A stretch of 64,000 nt of DNA from contig NZ_RRZK01000009.1 in the NCBI RefSeq assembly GCF_004348895.1, positions 124,001 through 188,000 on the forward strand, given 5' to 3'. This stretch comes from Pseudomonas vancouverensis (GTDB taxonomy: Bacteria > Pseudomonadota > Gammaproteobacteria > Pseudomonadales > Pseudomonadaceae). The notes beneath the pieces are model-generated. The model saw only the letters and a program-made list of their open reading frames with translations, made no database searches and was not told the origin of the DNA. Made by a program: the position numbers and the translations under genes. Positions 1 to 7,672 of this stretch are shown piece by piece (the first letter of the stretch is position 1; each line of letters starts with the position of its first letter).

Positions 1-137
1 TGTGCCTGCTCTTCGGCGAACACGTAACTGATGGCGACGACGGCTCCTTGTTCGGCCAGGGCCTTGGCGGTCGCCGCGCCCAAACCGCGTGAACCGCCAG
101 TGACCAGTGCGACTTTGCCGGCCAATATTTTTTGCAT
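1..137 (-). CDS. SDR-family oxidoreductase, N-terminal part (cut by window edge)
   Basis: Only the first 45 codons lie in the window; the rest is off the left edge. The reading frame starts at the ATG read leftwards from 137 and carries the classical short-chain dehydrogenase cofactor motif TGGSRGLG at residues 13-20, preceded by the usual GKVALV strand and followed by the second beta strand. This fixes it as an NAD(P)-dependent SDR, but the catalytic Ser-Tyr-Lys region is not visible, so the substrate is unknown. The upstream region (209-260) has a three-block element also found between the GST and LysR genes at 4.3-4.45 kb, so the LysR protein encoded from 4448 probably controls this gene. 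Confidence 0.85.
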   Translation of the reverse strand, partial: MQKILAGKVALVTGGSRGLGAATAKALAEQGAVVAISYVFAEEQA

Positions 138-208
138 GAGCTCAATCCTGTGTTTGCTGAAAACATTCGTTGGTGAATGTCGAGCGAGACTAAGCGGGTG
201 AGGGGCCG

Positions 209-260
209 GTGATAATTACCCGTACCGCGATAAAACCTATCGGTATGTGGAATAAATCAG
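209..260. promoter_or_regulatory. Three-block promoter/operator element, copy 1
   Basis: Blocks GTGATAATT (209-217), GCGATAAAA followed by TATCG (227-242) and GGAATAAAT (249-257) match copy 2 at 4366-4414 with identical spacing, while the sequence between the blocks differs. By my alignment 35 of 49 positions agree, nearly all within the blocks. The central CGATA...TATCG dyad has the form of a LysR T-N11-A site. It lies 70-120 bases upstream of the SDR start at 137 on the minus strand. Function is inferred. Confidence 0.6.
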
Positions 261-326
261 CACAGTGTTATGAGATGCGCAGCGTGGGTGAGTGCCCGTG
301 TAGAACACGGGCTCGCCCTGTACGCC

Positions 327-1208
327 TCACGAATTAAACAAACCTCTGTGAAGTGTGACGAACGCTTGTACGGACATCGGTGCTTGTCCGGTGACTTCGC
401 CAATAATCGTGTCTTCGCCTTCAAACACACCGTGCTGGTAGTCCAAGGCGACTTCGCCCAAGTGCTGAACCATGAACGCGGGCAAACCGGCTTCAAGCAG
501 TTCGTGTTTGTATTCTTCGAGACTGATTGGTTGATAACGGATCTTGCGTCCCAAGACTTCACCGATAGCGTCGGCGACGCCTTGCTGATTCAGTTCGGTG
601 GGGCCATGCAGCGTGTAGGTCTTGCCTGCATGTTGTTTCGGGTTTTCCAGAATGGCCGCAATCAGGCGGGCCTGATCTTCCGCGGCGATAGGGGCATGGC
701 GACCGTCCCCAAACGGCAGGCGGATTTCACCTTTTTCCATAATGTGCGAGCGGAAGTGCGGGTAGATCAGCCACTGTGCAAAGTAAGTCGGGCGCAGGTG
801 AGTCATTGCCAGCCCCGACCAATCGAATACGCGCTCTGCCGTCCAGTGATCAAGGGCCGCGTTGCTCTTGGCTTCACGGCGCGCTGAAATCTGCGACATG
901 TTGACGACCGCTTCGACACCCGCTTCCTTCGCTGCTTGTGCGAAACGCGCAGTAGCATCGATCAAGCTAGGGGTAATCGGGTACACGAAATAGGCGGTGC
1001 GAATGCCTTCAAGTGCGCTGCGCACGGCATTCAAGTCCAGTAGATCACCGAGCACAACCTCGGCACCAAGAGCGCGAAGCTCTGCCGAGCGTTCATCTTC
1101 CTTGTGCACCAAGGCCCTGACTGGGACACCTTTGGCAGTAAGAATTTCGATGGTTTGACGACCGGTGAAACCGGTTGCACCCGTTACGAGAATCGTGGCT
1201 TGGGTCAT
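327..1208 (-). CDS. NmrA-like NAD(P)-binding oxidoreductase (atypical SDR)
   Basis: A 293-residue protein with the atypical-SDR nucleotide motif GATGFTG (residues 10-16) directly after the first beta strand, and the NmrA/quinone-oxidoreductase style of sequence: an acidic loop near 55 (GDLLDLNAV), an N-M-S-Q-I-S-A strand around residue 105 and no classical YxxxK. Family members include QorB-like NADPH quinone reductases and redox-sensing NmrA proteins; which of these applies here cannot be told. It is divergent from the TetR gene at 1314, with a perfect 20-base palindrome between them, so it is very probably that repressor's target. Cytoplasmic. Confidence 0.85.
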   Translation of the reverse strand: MTQATILVTGATGFTGRQTIEILTAKGVPVRALVHKEDERSAELRALGAEVVLGDLLDLNAVRSALEGIRTAYFVYPITPSLIDATARFAQAAKEAGVEAVVNMSQISARREAKSNAALDHWTAERVFDWSGLAMTHLRPTYFAQWLIYPHFRSHIMEKGEIRLPFGDGRHAPIAAEDQARLIAAILENPKQHAGKTYTLHGPTELNQQGVADAIGEVLGRKIRYQPISLEEYKHELLEAGLPAFMVQHLGEVALDYQHGVFEGEDTIIGEVTGQAPMSVQAFVTLHRGLFNS

Positions 1209-1263
1209 GTTGGTTGCCTCAGGTTGTGCAGCAAGGGGTTAAATATTACGCTCGTCATAAATA

Positions 1264-1283
1264 TAGATGTTAGATAACATCTA
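1264..1283. promoter_or_regulatory. Perfect palindrome, likely TetR operator
   Basis: Arms TAGATGTTA and TAACATCTA (9 bases each, no mismatch) are separated by GA. It lies in the 105-base gap between the divergent NmrA-like gene and the TetR gene, where an operator for both would sit. Confidence 0.75.
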
Positions 1284-1313
1284 AGTCAAACACCGTTGAT
1301 CAGGATTATCCGA

Positions 1314-1889
1314 ATGCGCAAATCACGGCAGGAAACCAGCGAAACCCGGCAACGAATTGTTGAGGCCGCCAGCGCCGAGTTTCGCAAGAGTGGCATCAGC
1401 GGCACAGGCCTCTCTGGCCTGATGGCAGCAGCGGGCCTGACGCACGGCGGGTTTTATCGCCACTTCGAATCGAAAGATCAGGTGCTGGCCGAGGCGTGCG
1501 ACATGGCAGTCGATACGCTGGTAGCGGAATTTGAGGAGGTCACAAATGTTGGCGGATTCAATGCGGCTATAGGGCATTACCTTTCAACCGATCACCGCGA
1601 TGCTCTGGAAAAGAGCTGTCCCTATGCGGCGCTCGGGAGTGAACTGGTACGTAGCAATGAGCAGGTCAAAGAGATCGCGACCCAAGGTCTGGAAAGGGTG
1701 ATTGAATTGTTAGCGACCCAAGCTGGGCCAGGAACTGCCGAGTCCGGACGGGCGCGAGCGCTGATCGCGATGTGCACGATGATGGGTGCACTCACCTTAT
1801 CGAGAATGGCCATGGACCCTGCGCTTTCAAGCGAAATTCTACAAACTGCCAGCCACCATTTGATTCAGCCGGGGTTGCCGGAGGCTTAG
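1314..1889 (+). CDS. TetR/AcrR-family transcriptional regulator
   Basis: A one-component repressor: N-terminal helix-turn-helix with the family signature LTHGGFYRHFESK at about residues 42-54, then a ligand-binding helical domain containing a Cys (KSCPYAAL) near residue 101. I place the start at the ATG at 1314 (191 residues), because AGGA at 1302-1305 is well spaced before it; an in-frame TTG at 1296 would add six residues. It is divergent from the NmrA-like oxidoreductase with a palindrome between. The protein resembles the TetR encoded at 1891-2478 throughout, including the conserved Cys, so the two look like paralogues of the electrophile-sensing kind. Thiol sensing is inference. Confidence 0.88.
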   Translation: MRKSRQETSETRQRIVEAASAEFRKSGISGTGLSGLMAAAGLTHGGFYRHFESKDQVLAEACDMAVDTLVAEFEEVTNVGGFNAAIGHYLSTDHRDALEKSCPYAALGSELVRSNEQVKEIATQGLERVIELLATQAGPGTAESGRARALIAMCTMMGALTLSRMAMDPALSSEILQTASHHLIQPGLPEA

Positions 1890-1890
1890 T

Positions 1891-2478
1891 TCAAGCCGAA
1901 TGGGCAAGTGATTTCAAATTCTCCCTGGTTGCTGCAATGATTTCTTCGGCGAGGTCAGAGTTCGTAAATTTGGTCGCCCGCGCCATGGCGACACTGCCAA
2001 CCATACTGCACATGAAAAACAATGCTTCTCGTCGAGCGGCTTCGTTCGGGAAACTCCCGGCGAGCACTTCTTGGAGGATGGCGACCATATCCTCGAACCC
2101 ATGGGTGAAGGTGTCTTTAACGGTCTCATCCTGACTTTTGATTTCGCAACTGTACGCCGCCATGGGGCAGCCCTCGGCAATGGCTTCGACGTGCTCATTG
2201 GAAACATACGCGTCAACCAGCGTGTCCAGGTCATTCGCCCCTGAGCCCAACAAGGCGTACCAGGAGTCTCGTCCGTTGGCGAGTGATTGTCGGCATGCGG
2301 CTTCGACCAGCAGGCTCTTGGACTTGAAATGACCGTAAAAGCCGCCTTGTGTCAGCCCCGCCTCTTCGCTGATCTGCGCAACGCCGGTGGCGGCAAAGCC
2401 TTGTTGCTGAAACAAGCTGGACGCCGCAGCAATGAGCGCTTCACGGTTGCTGGCGTTTTGTTCCTTTGAAACCTTCAC
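1891..2478 (-). CDS. TetR/AcrR-family transcriptional regulator
   Basis: 195 residues. The HTH ends in LTQGGFYGHFKSKS (about residues 43-56) and the C-terminal domain has the motif AEGCPMAAY near residue 102, parallel to the KSCPYAAL of the TetR at 1314. Its stop lies one base beyond the stop of that gene, so the two are tail to tail. It is divergent from the MDR oxidoreductase at 2606, and the 127-base gap holds an 11-base inverted repeat. The usual arrangement would be repression of itself and of the MDR gene, released by a reactive ligand; the ligand is unknown. Confidence 0.88.
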   Translation of the reverse strand: MKVSKEQNASNREALIAAASSLFQQQGFAATGVAQISEEAGLTQGGFYGHFKSKSLLVEAACRQSLANGRDSWYALLGSGANDLDTLVDAYVSNEHVEAIAEGCPMAAYSCEIKSQDETVKDTFTHGFEDMVAILQEVLAGSFPNEAARREALFFMCSMVGSVAMARATKFTNSDLAEEIIAATRENLKSLAHSA

Positions 2479-2512
2479 GGTTCGACTCCTGAACTACACT
2501 TGTCCATTTATT

Positions 2513-2554
2513 GTGATCGCTTTTATTACAATGGATGTTTTTGAAAGCGATCAC
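2513..2554. promoter_or_regulatory. Inverted repeat between TetR and MDR genes
   Basis: GTGATCGCTTT (2513-2523) and AAAGCGATCAC (2544-2554) are perfect 11-base arms separated by 20 bases. A nested CCATT...AATGG pair flanks the left arm. The half-site AAAGCGATC also recurs at the start of the MDR coding sequence (2609-2617). Probably the binding region of the TetR encoded from 2478. Confidence 0.6.
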
Positions 2555-2605
2555 TATGATAGGTGCGTGAAATAGACATTTGAACCCCCTGATCAGGTAC
2601 TCCCA

Positions 2606-3583
2606 ATGAAAGCGATCCAGATCACCGCTTACGGCGACCCTCTTGAAGGTCTTGAACTGGTCGACATTGCGGAGCCACCGCCACCCGAGAAGGGTGAAGT
2701 GTTGATCGGCGTAGAGTTCGCGCCGGTCAATCACAACGATTTGTTGTTGTTCGGCGGAAATTTTCCGGTCCATCCGCCGCTGCCGAGTCTGGTCGGTAAT
2801 GAAGCCGTCGGCATCGTTTTGCAGGTTGGAGCAGGTGTTGAAAACATCAAGGTCGGCGACCGTGTAACGCCGCCGCTGTACAGTTTTACCTGGCGTGAGC
2901 GCATGGTTATTCCCGCAGAGGATCTCTTCGCATTGCCCACGGAAGTGGATCTTCAGCAGTTGGCCATGTTGCGGATCAATCCGCCGACGGCCGCGCTGTT
3001 ACTCAGTGAGTTCGTCGACATGAAGCCTGGTGATTGGGTCGTGCAAAACTGTGCGAACTCCGCAGTCGGCAGGGCAGTCATTGCAATTGCGAAGGGAAGG
3101 GGGCTGCGCACAGTCAATCTTGTCCGGCGCCAGGAGCAAGTCGCTGAAGTCGAGGTAGCAGGCGGCGACATTGTGCTGGTGGACGAGAACGATGCCACTG
3201 AACGGGTACAAGCGATGATTGGTGACGGTGCAGTGCGTTTGGCGCTCTGCGGAATCAGCGGGACGGCGACTGCCCGATTGGTCAGCGCGTTGTCGTCGGG
3301 CGGTTCGCTGGTCAACTACGCACAAATGAGCGGTGATATGTCGGCACCGGGTGATTTCAGGCCGCTCATGAGAAAGAGCATCACGATGCATAACTTTTAT
3401 CAGAACAAACCTGCTTTCCGGCCGAAAGTCCCGCAGATATTGCGTGAAGCCGTAGAGTTGATCAGGACCGGCAAACTCATGGTGCCTGTGTCTGCGATCT
3501 ATCCCCTGGCATCGTTCAAGGAAGCAATCATTCACACGCAGAAAGGCGGCAAGGTGTTGCTCGAAGTAAACGGCGCTCGTTGA
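2606..3583 (+). CDS. Zinc-independent MDR-family oxidoreductase (2-enoyl reductase-like)
   Basis: 325 residues with the medium-chain reductase fold: catalytic GroES-like domain first (GNEAVG at 64-69), then a Rossmann domain with QNCANSAVGRAVI at 147-159. The Q-N-x-A-N-S-x-V-G form is typical of mitochondrial-type trans-2-enoyl-CoA/ACP reductases and related quinone reductases rather than zinc alcohol dehydrogenases, and the zinc-binding Cys/His set is absent. It probably reduces an activated C=C bond with NADPH. The start ATG at 2606 follows a weak ribosome site. Divergent from a TetR gene and likely induced by that protein's ligand. Confidence 0.82.
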   Translation: MKAIQITAYGDPLEGLELVDIAEPPPPEKGEVLIGVEFAPVNHNDLLLFGGNFPVHPPLPSLVGNEAVGIVLQVGAGVENIKVGDRVTPPLYSFTWRERMVIPAEDLFALPTEVDLQQLAMLRINPPTAALLLSEFVDMKPGDWVVQNCANSAVGRAVIAIAKGRGLRTVNLVRRQEQVAEVEVAGGDIVLVDENDATERVQAMIGDGAVRLALCGISGTATARLVSALSSGGSLVNYAQMSGDMSAPGDFRPLMRKSITMHNFYQNKPAFRPKVPQILREAVELIRTGKLMVPVSAIYPLASFKEAIIHTQKGGKVLLEVNGAR

Positions 3584-3634
3584 GGGGGTGGGTGGTAGAG
3601 GCGCCAAGGTGTGGCGCCCCGACCATCCGTCCAA

Positions 3635-4300
3635 TCAGAACGTGATACCAAACGCAGCGAATGCCCGGTCCATGCGGTCATCAAGCAATGCCTTGGTTTC
3701 TTTCCAAGCCGGCACTTCATCCAGCAGGCGTTGTTGCCAGGCCATGATGTTCGGGAATTCATCGTATGGCGTTTTGGTTCTGGCCATTTGTGAGAACGGG
3801 GCCGCGACATCAAAGTCGGCCAAGGTCACTTGGTTGCCGACGATAAATGTTTTGCCTGCGAGGTGCTGGTCGAGCATGGCGGCGTTGCTGCGGATGTTGG
3901 TAAAGATGAACTCGACCAGCGTCGGATCTTCCGCAACGCCCATCACGCGTTTACCAATGCGTTCGTTGAACAGGTAAGACGAAAACACCCGCCAGTGTTC
4001 CGCGGACCAGAACATCCATTGCAACGTTTCATACCGAGCGTTGCCCTTGGGCAGTAAAGGCGAGTCAAACTTCTCCGCCAGATACAAATTGATGGCCGAA
4101 GCTTCCGAGAGGACGGTGGCGCCATCGACCAGAACCGGTACGCGACCGATGGGATTGATCGCCAGAAATTCCGTTGCCTGGCTTTCACCTTTCAACAGGT
4201 CGACCGGGGTGTGTTCGAACTGAATACCCATGTGTTTTGCTGCGGCCCATACACGGCGAAAACTGCCGGAACCACTGTCGCCGTAGATGCTGATGGTCAT
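3635..4300 (-). CDS. Glutathione S-transferase family protein
   Basis: 221 residues, the usual GST length. The N-terminal thioredoxin-fold half has the cis-Pro segment NPIGRVPVL at 49-57 and the glutathione-contacting SEAS at 65-68; serines at 9-13 could supply the catalytic hydroxyl. The C-terminal half is helical and contains the conserved ...VTLADFDVAAPF N-capping motif near 160. It would conjugate or reduce electrophiles with glutathione in the cytoplasm. It is divergent from a LysR gene (4448), and the gap carries the three-block element, so it is likely under LysR control. Confidence 0.88.
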   Translation of the reverse strand: MTISIYGDSGSGSFRRVWAAAKHMGIQFEHTPVDLLKGESQATEFLAINPIGRVPVLVDGATVLSEASAINLYLAEKFDSPLLPKGNARYETLQWMFWSAEHWRVFSSYLFNERIGKRVMGVAEDPTLVEFIFTNIRSNAAMLDQHLAGKTFIVGNQVTLADFDVAAPFSQMARTKTPYDEFPNIMAWQQRLLDEVPAWKETKALLDDRMDRAFAAFGITF

Positions 4301-4365
4301 GACTGACTCCAGAAACTGAATGGTGAGGATGTTGTGCAGGGCCAGATTAATTGACCGGTTCAGAA

Positions 4366-4418
4366 GTGATAATTGGCTGGTCAGCGATAAAATTTATCGT
4401 CGACCGGAATAAATACAG
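4366..4418. promoter_or_regulatory. Three-block promoter/operator element, copy 2
   Basis: GTGATAATT at 4366-4374, a perfect CGATAAA-a-TTTATCG dyad at 4385-4399, and GGAATAAAT at 4406-4414. Block identity and spacing match copy 1 at 209-257, and the orientation relative to the leftward gene is the same. The dyad fits a LysR T-N11-A box. It sits between the GST gene and its divergent LysR regulator. Confidence 0.7.
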
Positions 4419-4447
4419 GTCAGTGCTAAAGGCGGTTGAGGGGCAGT

Positions 4448-5359
4448 TTGGACAGATTTTCAGCGTTGGAAATTTTTGTCAGAGTGGTCGAGATCGGCAG
4501 CTTTTCGCGCACGGCAAACGAACTGTCGATCAGCCAGTCGACGGTCAGCAAACAGATTACCGATCTGGAGAAACAGCTACAGGCCAAGCTGTTCTCGCGC
4601 ACCACTCGGCGGTTGTTCCTGACTGAGGCCGGCGAGCGGTTTTATGAGCAAGCCAAGCTGATCCTTGAGCAGTACGCCATGGCCTTGGGGGATGCTCTCA
4701 ATACCCGTCAGACGCCTTCGGGTACGTTACGTATTGCCACTCCGATTTTGCTCGGGCGCAAGCAGCTAACCCCTTTGTTGCCGCGCTTCTTTGAACAGTA
4801 CCCGGACATCGTGCTGGAGCATAACTTGAGTGATTCGGCGACGGACCTGATTCGTGATGGCGTCGACTTGTCGATTCGTGTGGGCGAGATGAAAGACAGC
4901 TCCCACCAGGCGCGAAAGCTCGGCGCTCTGCAACCGGTCACCGTCGCTTCTCCGATGTTCCTGGAGAAATACCCTGCGATTGTTCATCCACGTGACTTGG
5001 GCTCAGTGCCGTGCCTGATTTACCTGCGTCATCCCACGCCGTTCGAGTGGGCATTTATCGGGGCTGATGGTGAGAAGGTCTCAGTCGACGTTGACGGACC
5101 TTATCGGGTGAACGTTTTCGAAACACTCTGCGAAGCTGCGATTGCGGGGCTTGGCGTTTTGCGAGCACCGTTGTCTGCCTGTGGCGCAGACCTTGAGGCT
5201 GGGCGTCTGGTCAGGCTGCTGACCGATTACGATGCCGCGTTCGTCCCCATCTACGCGGTGATGCCTTCCTCATCCTGGATTCCACAAAAGACCCGGGTAA
5301 TGGTGGATTTTCTGGTGGAGGAGTTCCAGCGCAATCCGTGGCTCAGAGGACCGGATTAA
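4448..5359 (+). CDS. LysR-family transcriptional regulator
   Basis: The N-terminal winged HTH shows the standard opening (DRFSALEIFVRVVEIGSF) and SQSTVSKQITDLE recognition helix; the C-terminal two-lobed substrate-binding domain follows. I choose the TTG at 4448 (303 residues): GAGGGG lies just upstream, and the family normally begins MDRF. An earlier in-frame TTG at 4436 would add four residues. It belongs to the DsdC/YafC-like group with a DGVDLSIRVG segment near 142. Divergent from the GST gene, it probably activates that gene and the SDR at the left edge via the shared element. The stop overlaps the convergent TetR gene by four bases. Confidence 0.88.
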   Translation: MDRFSALEIFVRVVEIGSFSRTANELSISQSTVSKQITDLEKQLQAKLFSRTTRRLFLTEAGERFYEQAKLILEQYAMALGDALNTRQTPSGTLRIATPILLGRKQLTPLLPRFFEQYPDIVLEHNLSDSATDLIRDGVDLSIRVGEMKDSSHQARKLGALQPVTVASPMFLEKYPAIVHPRDLGSVPCLIYLRHPTPFEWAFIGADGEKVSVDVDGPYRVNVFETLCEAAIAGLGVLRAPLSACGADLEAGRLVRLLTDYDAAFVPIYAVMPSSSWIPQKTRVMVDFLVEEFQRNPWLRGPD

Positions 5360-5988
5360 GGCTCAGGCCTGACCGGAAACGCTTGCATGGCGAATTGAAC
5401 GATCTCCAGCAATTGTTCGGAGCTGGCTCCGTCTCTTGCCTGCACGGCCAATCCTCGGGCCAGGACGTTGAAGTAACCCGCCAAGGCTTCGACATTTGTG
5501 TCCGCGGGTATGTCACCTTCTTCGATTCCGCGTTGAATCCTTGCCTCCATCGCCTGCCGTGCCATCGCCCTGTGATTGGTCATCATCTCGCGAACCGATT
5601 GCAGCGCCGGGGGCACGTGTACGCAGGCCACGGAAATCATGCAACCGGAGGGAAGGTCGTCTCGGGTGAACTCACTCGCCGTCGCCTCCATCAAACGTTT
5701 GAAAGCAGTCCGCGTATCCGTTGGGGCACTCAAGATACCGATGAACCATTCACCTGACGCTTCGAGATAGGCATTGGTGGCTTCTGCGTATAGCTGCTCC
5801 TTGCTGCCGAACGAGTTGTAGAAGCTGGACGGGCTGATGCCCATGGCTGCTACCAGGTTATCGAAAGACGCACCTTCGTATCCCGACTCCCAGAACAGTT
5901 TCATTGCCTGATGCACGGCAGTTGCCCGATCGAAATTCGAAGGGCGGCCACGGCTGCGTTTTTTGCCTTCGATTAATTTTGGTTCCAT
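5356..5988 (-). CDS. TetR/AcrR-family transcriptional regulator
   Basis: 210 residues, with a basic N-terminal arm (KKRSRGRP, about 9-16), the HTH ending GISPSSFYNSFGSKEQLY near 50-67, and a C-terminal effector domain of the YxaF/LmrA type (ALAGYFNVLARGLAVQARDG near 170-190). Divergent from the NADP oxidoreductase at 6102; the gap holds a near-palindrome sharing the half-site ATCGCTCCAA with the sequence over this gene's own start codon, which suggests autoregulation as well as control of the neighbour. Confidence 0.88.
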   Translation of the reverse strand: MEPKLIEGKKRSRGRPSNFDRATAVHQAMKLFWESGYEGASFDNLVAAMGISPSSFYNSFGSKEQLYAEATNAYLEASGEWFIGILSAPTDTRTAFKRLMEATASEFTRDDLPSGCMISVACVHVPPALQSVREMMTNHRAMARQAMEARIQRGIEEGDIPADTNVEALAGYFNVLARGLAVQARDGASSEQLLEIVQFAMQAFPVRPEP

Positions 5989-6038
5989 CGCTCCAATATT
6001 CCTTGACGAGGGGATTTCTATCGCCCTAGTATTACATA

Positions 6039-6056
6039 TCGGAGTGATCGCTCCAA
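6039..6056. promoter_or_regulatory. Near-palindrome, likely operator for the TetR at 5356-5988
   Basis: TCGGAGTGAT and ATCGCTCCAA meet at the centre with eight of ten positions complementary. The right half-site ATCGCTCCAA is repeated exactly at 5987-5996 across the TetR start codon. Confidence 0.5.
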
Positions 6057-6101
6057 AAACATTTATCCCGGGTTCAGAACATCGATAGCGAGGTGATCTT
6101 G

Positions 6102-6704
6102 ATGAAAATTGGCATGTTGGGTTCAGGCACCGTGGCGCTGTCTATTGCTCGTCACGCGATTGCACAGGGGTACGAAGTACTGCTGAGCAACCGTAGCGGC
6201 GCAGGCAAATTGGCCGGCGCGCTTGTTGAGTTGGGCCCCAGGGCATCTGTTGTCTCCCTCGCCGAAGCTGCCGCCGCACCGGTGGTATTGCTGGCAACGC
6301 CATGGACCAGCATCCAGGCCGTCTTGGGTAGTACGCCCGCCTGGAACAATCGAATTCTTATCGACGCGACCAACCCCTTTTTAGAGATCACACCAACGTG
6401 GGTGCTGGCCGATCTGGGCGAGCGGGGCGCGAGCGAAATCGTTGCTGAATTGGCACCCGGTGCCCGAGTGGTGAAAGCGTTCAACAACATCATCATGACG
6501 AATTTCAATGCCGGCCCTGTCCACGAGCAAGCGCGCAGGGTGCTGTTCGTGTCGGGTGATGACAGCGATGCCAAAGCATTCGTAACCGAATTCATCGACA
6601 AGATGGGCTTTCGCGCCATTGACCTCGGTGGGCTCAAGGATGGCGGAAAAATGCAACAAGCCGGTGGCCCTTTGGGCGGGCATGACTTCCTGATCTCTCA
6701 ATAA
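6102..6704 (+). CDS. NADP oxidoreductase, coenzyme F420-dependent family
   Basis: 200 residues from the ATG at 6102, which has AGGTGA five bases upstream; a GTG at 6093 would add three residues. The N-terminal Rossmann motif reads MKIGMLGSGTVA, followed by the NADP-preferring loop LLSNRSG near 30-36. The ATNP segment and the KAFNNI strand near 125 are shared with archaeal F420:NADP oxidoreductases and their bacterial relatives. Pseudomonas does not make F420, so it probably acts as a general NADPH reductase; the substrate is unknown. It is followed closely by the two YCII genes and is probably cotranscribed with them under the divergent TetR. Confidence 0.82.
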   Translation: MKIGMLGSGTVALSIARHAIAQGYEVLLSNRSGAGKLAGALVELGPRASVVSLAEAAAAPVVLLATPWTSIQAVLGSTPAWNNRILIDATNPFLEITPTWVLADLGERGASEIVAELAPGARVVKAFNNIIMTNFNAGPVHEQARRVLFVSGDDSDAKAFVTEFIDKMGFRAIDLGGLKDGGKMQQAGGPLGGHDFLISQ

Positions 6705-6744
6705 CCTTTCTTTCGAAACAAACTATCCTTCTGGAGTACCAAGC

Positions 6745-7074
6745 ATGATTGACGAAAACGGCCCACACTATTTCATCGCCTTCCAAACCCCCGGACCGAA
6801 ATGGGTTCCGGGCGTCAAATACAACGAACAACCTGAGTTCATGGATCATGTGAACTACATGATCGAATTGCACCAGAAGGGCCTGATCGTGCTCAGTGGC
6901 CCGTTCATGGAAAAGGCTGGCGGCCTTAATGGCGTACTGGCAGACGGCGGCATGACGATCTTCAAGGCCGCCGACCTCGAAGAAGCCACAAAGATTGGCA
7001 CCGATGATCCGACGGTGAAGTCCGGCTTTCTGAACGTCGAAGTGAAGATGATGTGGGTGCCGTTCCATACCTGA
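6745..7074 (+). CDS. YCII-family protein, copy 1
   Basis: 109 residues, a small ferredoxin-like alpha/beta-barrel fold. Hallmarks are the FMDHVNYM helix near 32-39, the strand VLSGPFMEKAGG (49-60) and a late GTDDPTVKSG segment (85-94) that corresponds to the DPY region of YciI. The YciI His-Asp pair is believed to act in catalysis; H35 is present here, but the DP is followed by T rather than the usual Y/F. Clear GGAG ribosome site before the ATG. It lies between an NADP oxidoreductase and its own close paralogue. The reaction is unknown; family members include dehalogenase-like and muconolactone-isomerase-like enzymes. Confidence 0.85.
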   Translation: MIDENGPHYFIAFQTPGPKWVPGVKYNEQPEFMDHVNYMIELHQKGLIVLSGPFMEKAGGLNGVLADGGMTIFKAADLEEATKIGTDDPTVKSGFLNVEVKMMWVPFHT

Positions 7075-7123
7075 TCGGTAGGCACGGCTCTCGATTCCCC
7101 CTTTTCCTCTGGAGTACCGAATC

Positions 7124-7453
7124 ATGATTGACGAAAACGGCCCACATTATTTTGTCGCCTTTCAATCGCCAGGCCCGAATTGGGTCCAAGGCGTGAAGTA
7201 CAACGAGCAGCCAGGGTTCATGGACCATGTTGGCTACATGATCGAAATGCAAGAGAAAGGCTTGACCGTTCTTAGCGGCCCATTCATGGAAAAGGCCGGT
7301 GGCCTCAATGGCGTACTGGCAGATGGCGGCATGACGATCTTCAAGGCCGCCGACCTCGAAGAAGCCATCAAAATCGGAACTGACGACCCTACGGTCAAGT
7401 CAGGTCTGCTCAACGTCGAAGTGAAAATGATGTGGGTGCCGTTCCACACTTGA
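7124..7453 (+). CDS. YCII-family protein, copy 2
   Basis: 109 residues, 12 substitutions from copy 1, mainly in the first 48 residues (for example E31G, N37G and a changed 42-44 stretch) where the binding pocket entrance would be. The GPFMEKAGG and GTDDPTVKSG segments are unchanged. The copies may form homo- or heterodimers, as YciI proteins dimerise. Followed by a likely terminator at 7513. The duplication is recent enough to retain the same leader sequence. Confidence 0.85.
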   Translation: MIDENGPHYFVAFQSPGPNWVQGVKYNEQPGFMDHVGYMIEMQEKGLTVLSGPFMEKAGGLNGVLADGGMTIFKAADLEEAIKIGTDDPTVKSGLLNVEVKMMWVPFHT

Positions 7454-7512
7454 TGTGGCTAGTGTGGCCGGTTTTCTGACATCGGCTGTCGGTTCGAACT
7501 CGGTAATCAACG

Positions 7513-7549
7513 TCACTGCCCATCTCCCTGGGCAGTGATTCCTCATTTT
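7513..7549 (+). terminator. Likely rho-independent terminator after the YCII genes
   Basis: TCACTGCCC (7513-7521) pairs perfectly with GGGCAGTGA (7530-7538) over an 8-base loop, then TTCCTCATTTT. The T tract is imperfect. Confidence 0.6.
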
Positions 7550-7672
7550 GCTGACTTTTCGAAGCACTCCAGAAAGTCCTTGAAACTGACGGCCGTCGTA
7601 CTGCCGTCACGACCTATTCTCTGGAAGCGTTTTGCGCCGGCAGAAAAGTGAATCATTTTTGAGGTCAAAACC

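Larger units (their letters stand above)
6731..7453 (+). repeat. Tandem gene duplication (two YCII genes)
   Basis: Two 330-base genes with their ribosome-site leaders (CTGGAGTACC before each) are repeated at an interval of 379 bases. The proteins are identical at 97 of 109 positions by my count. The 50-110 region is almost invariant and the changes concentrate in residues 11-48. Confidence 0.9.
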
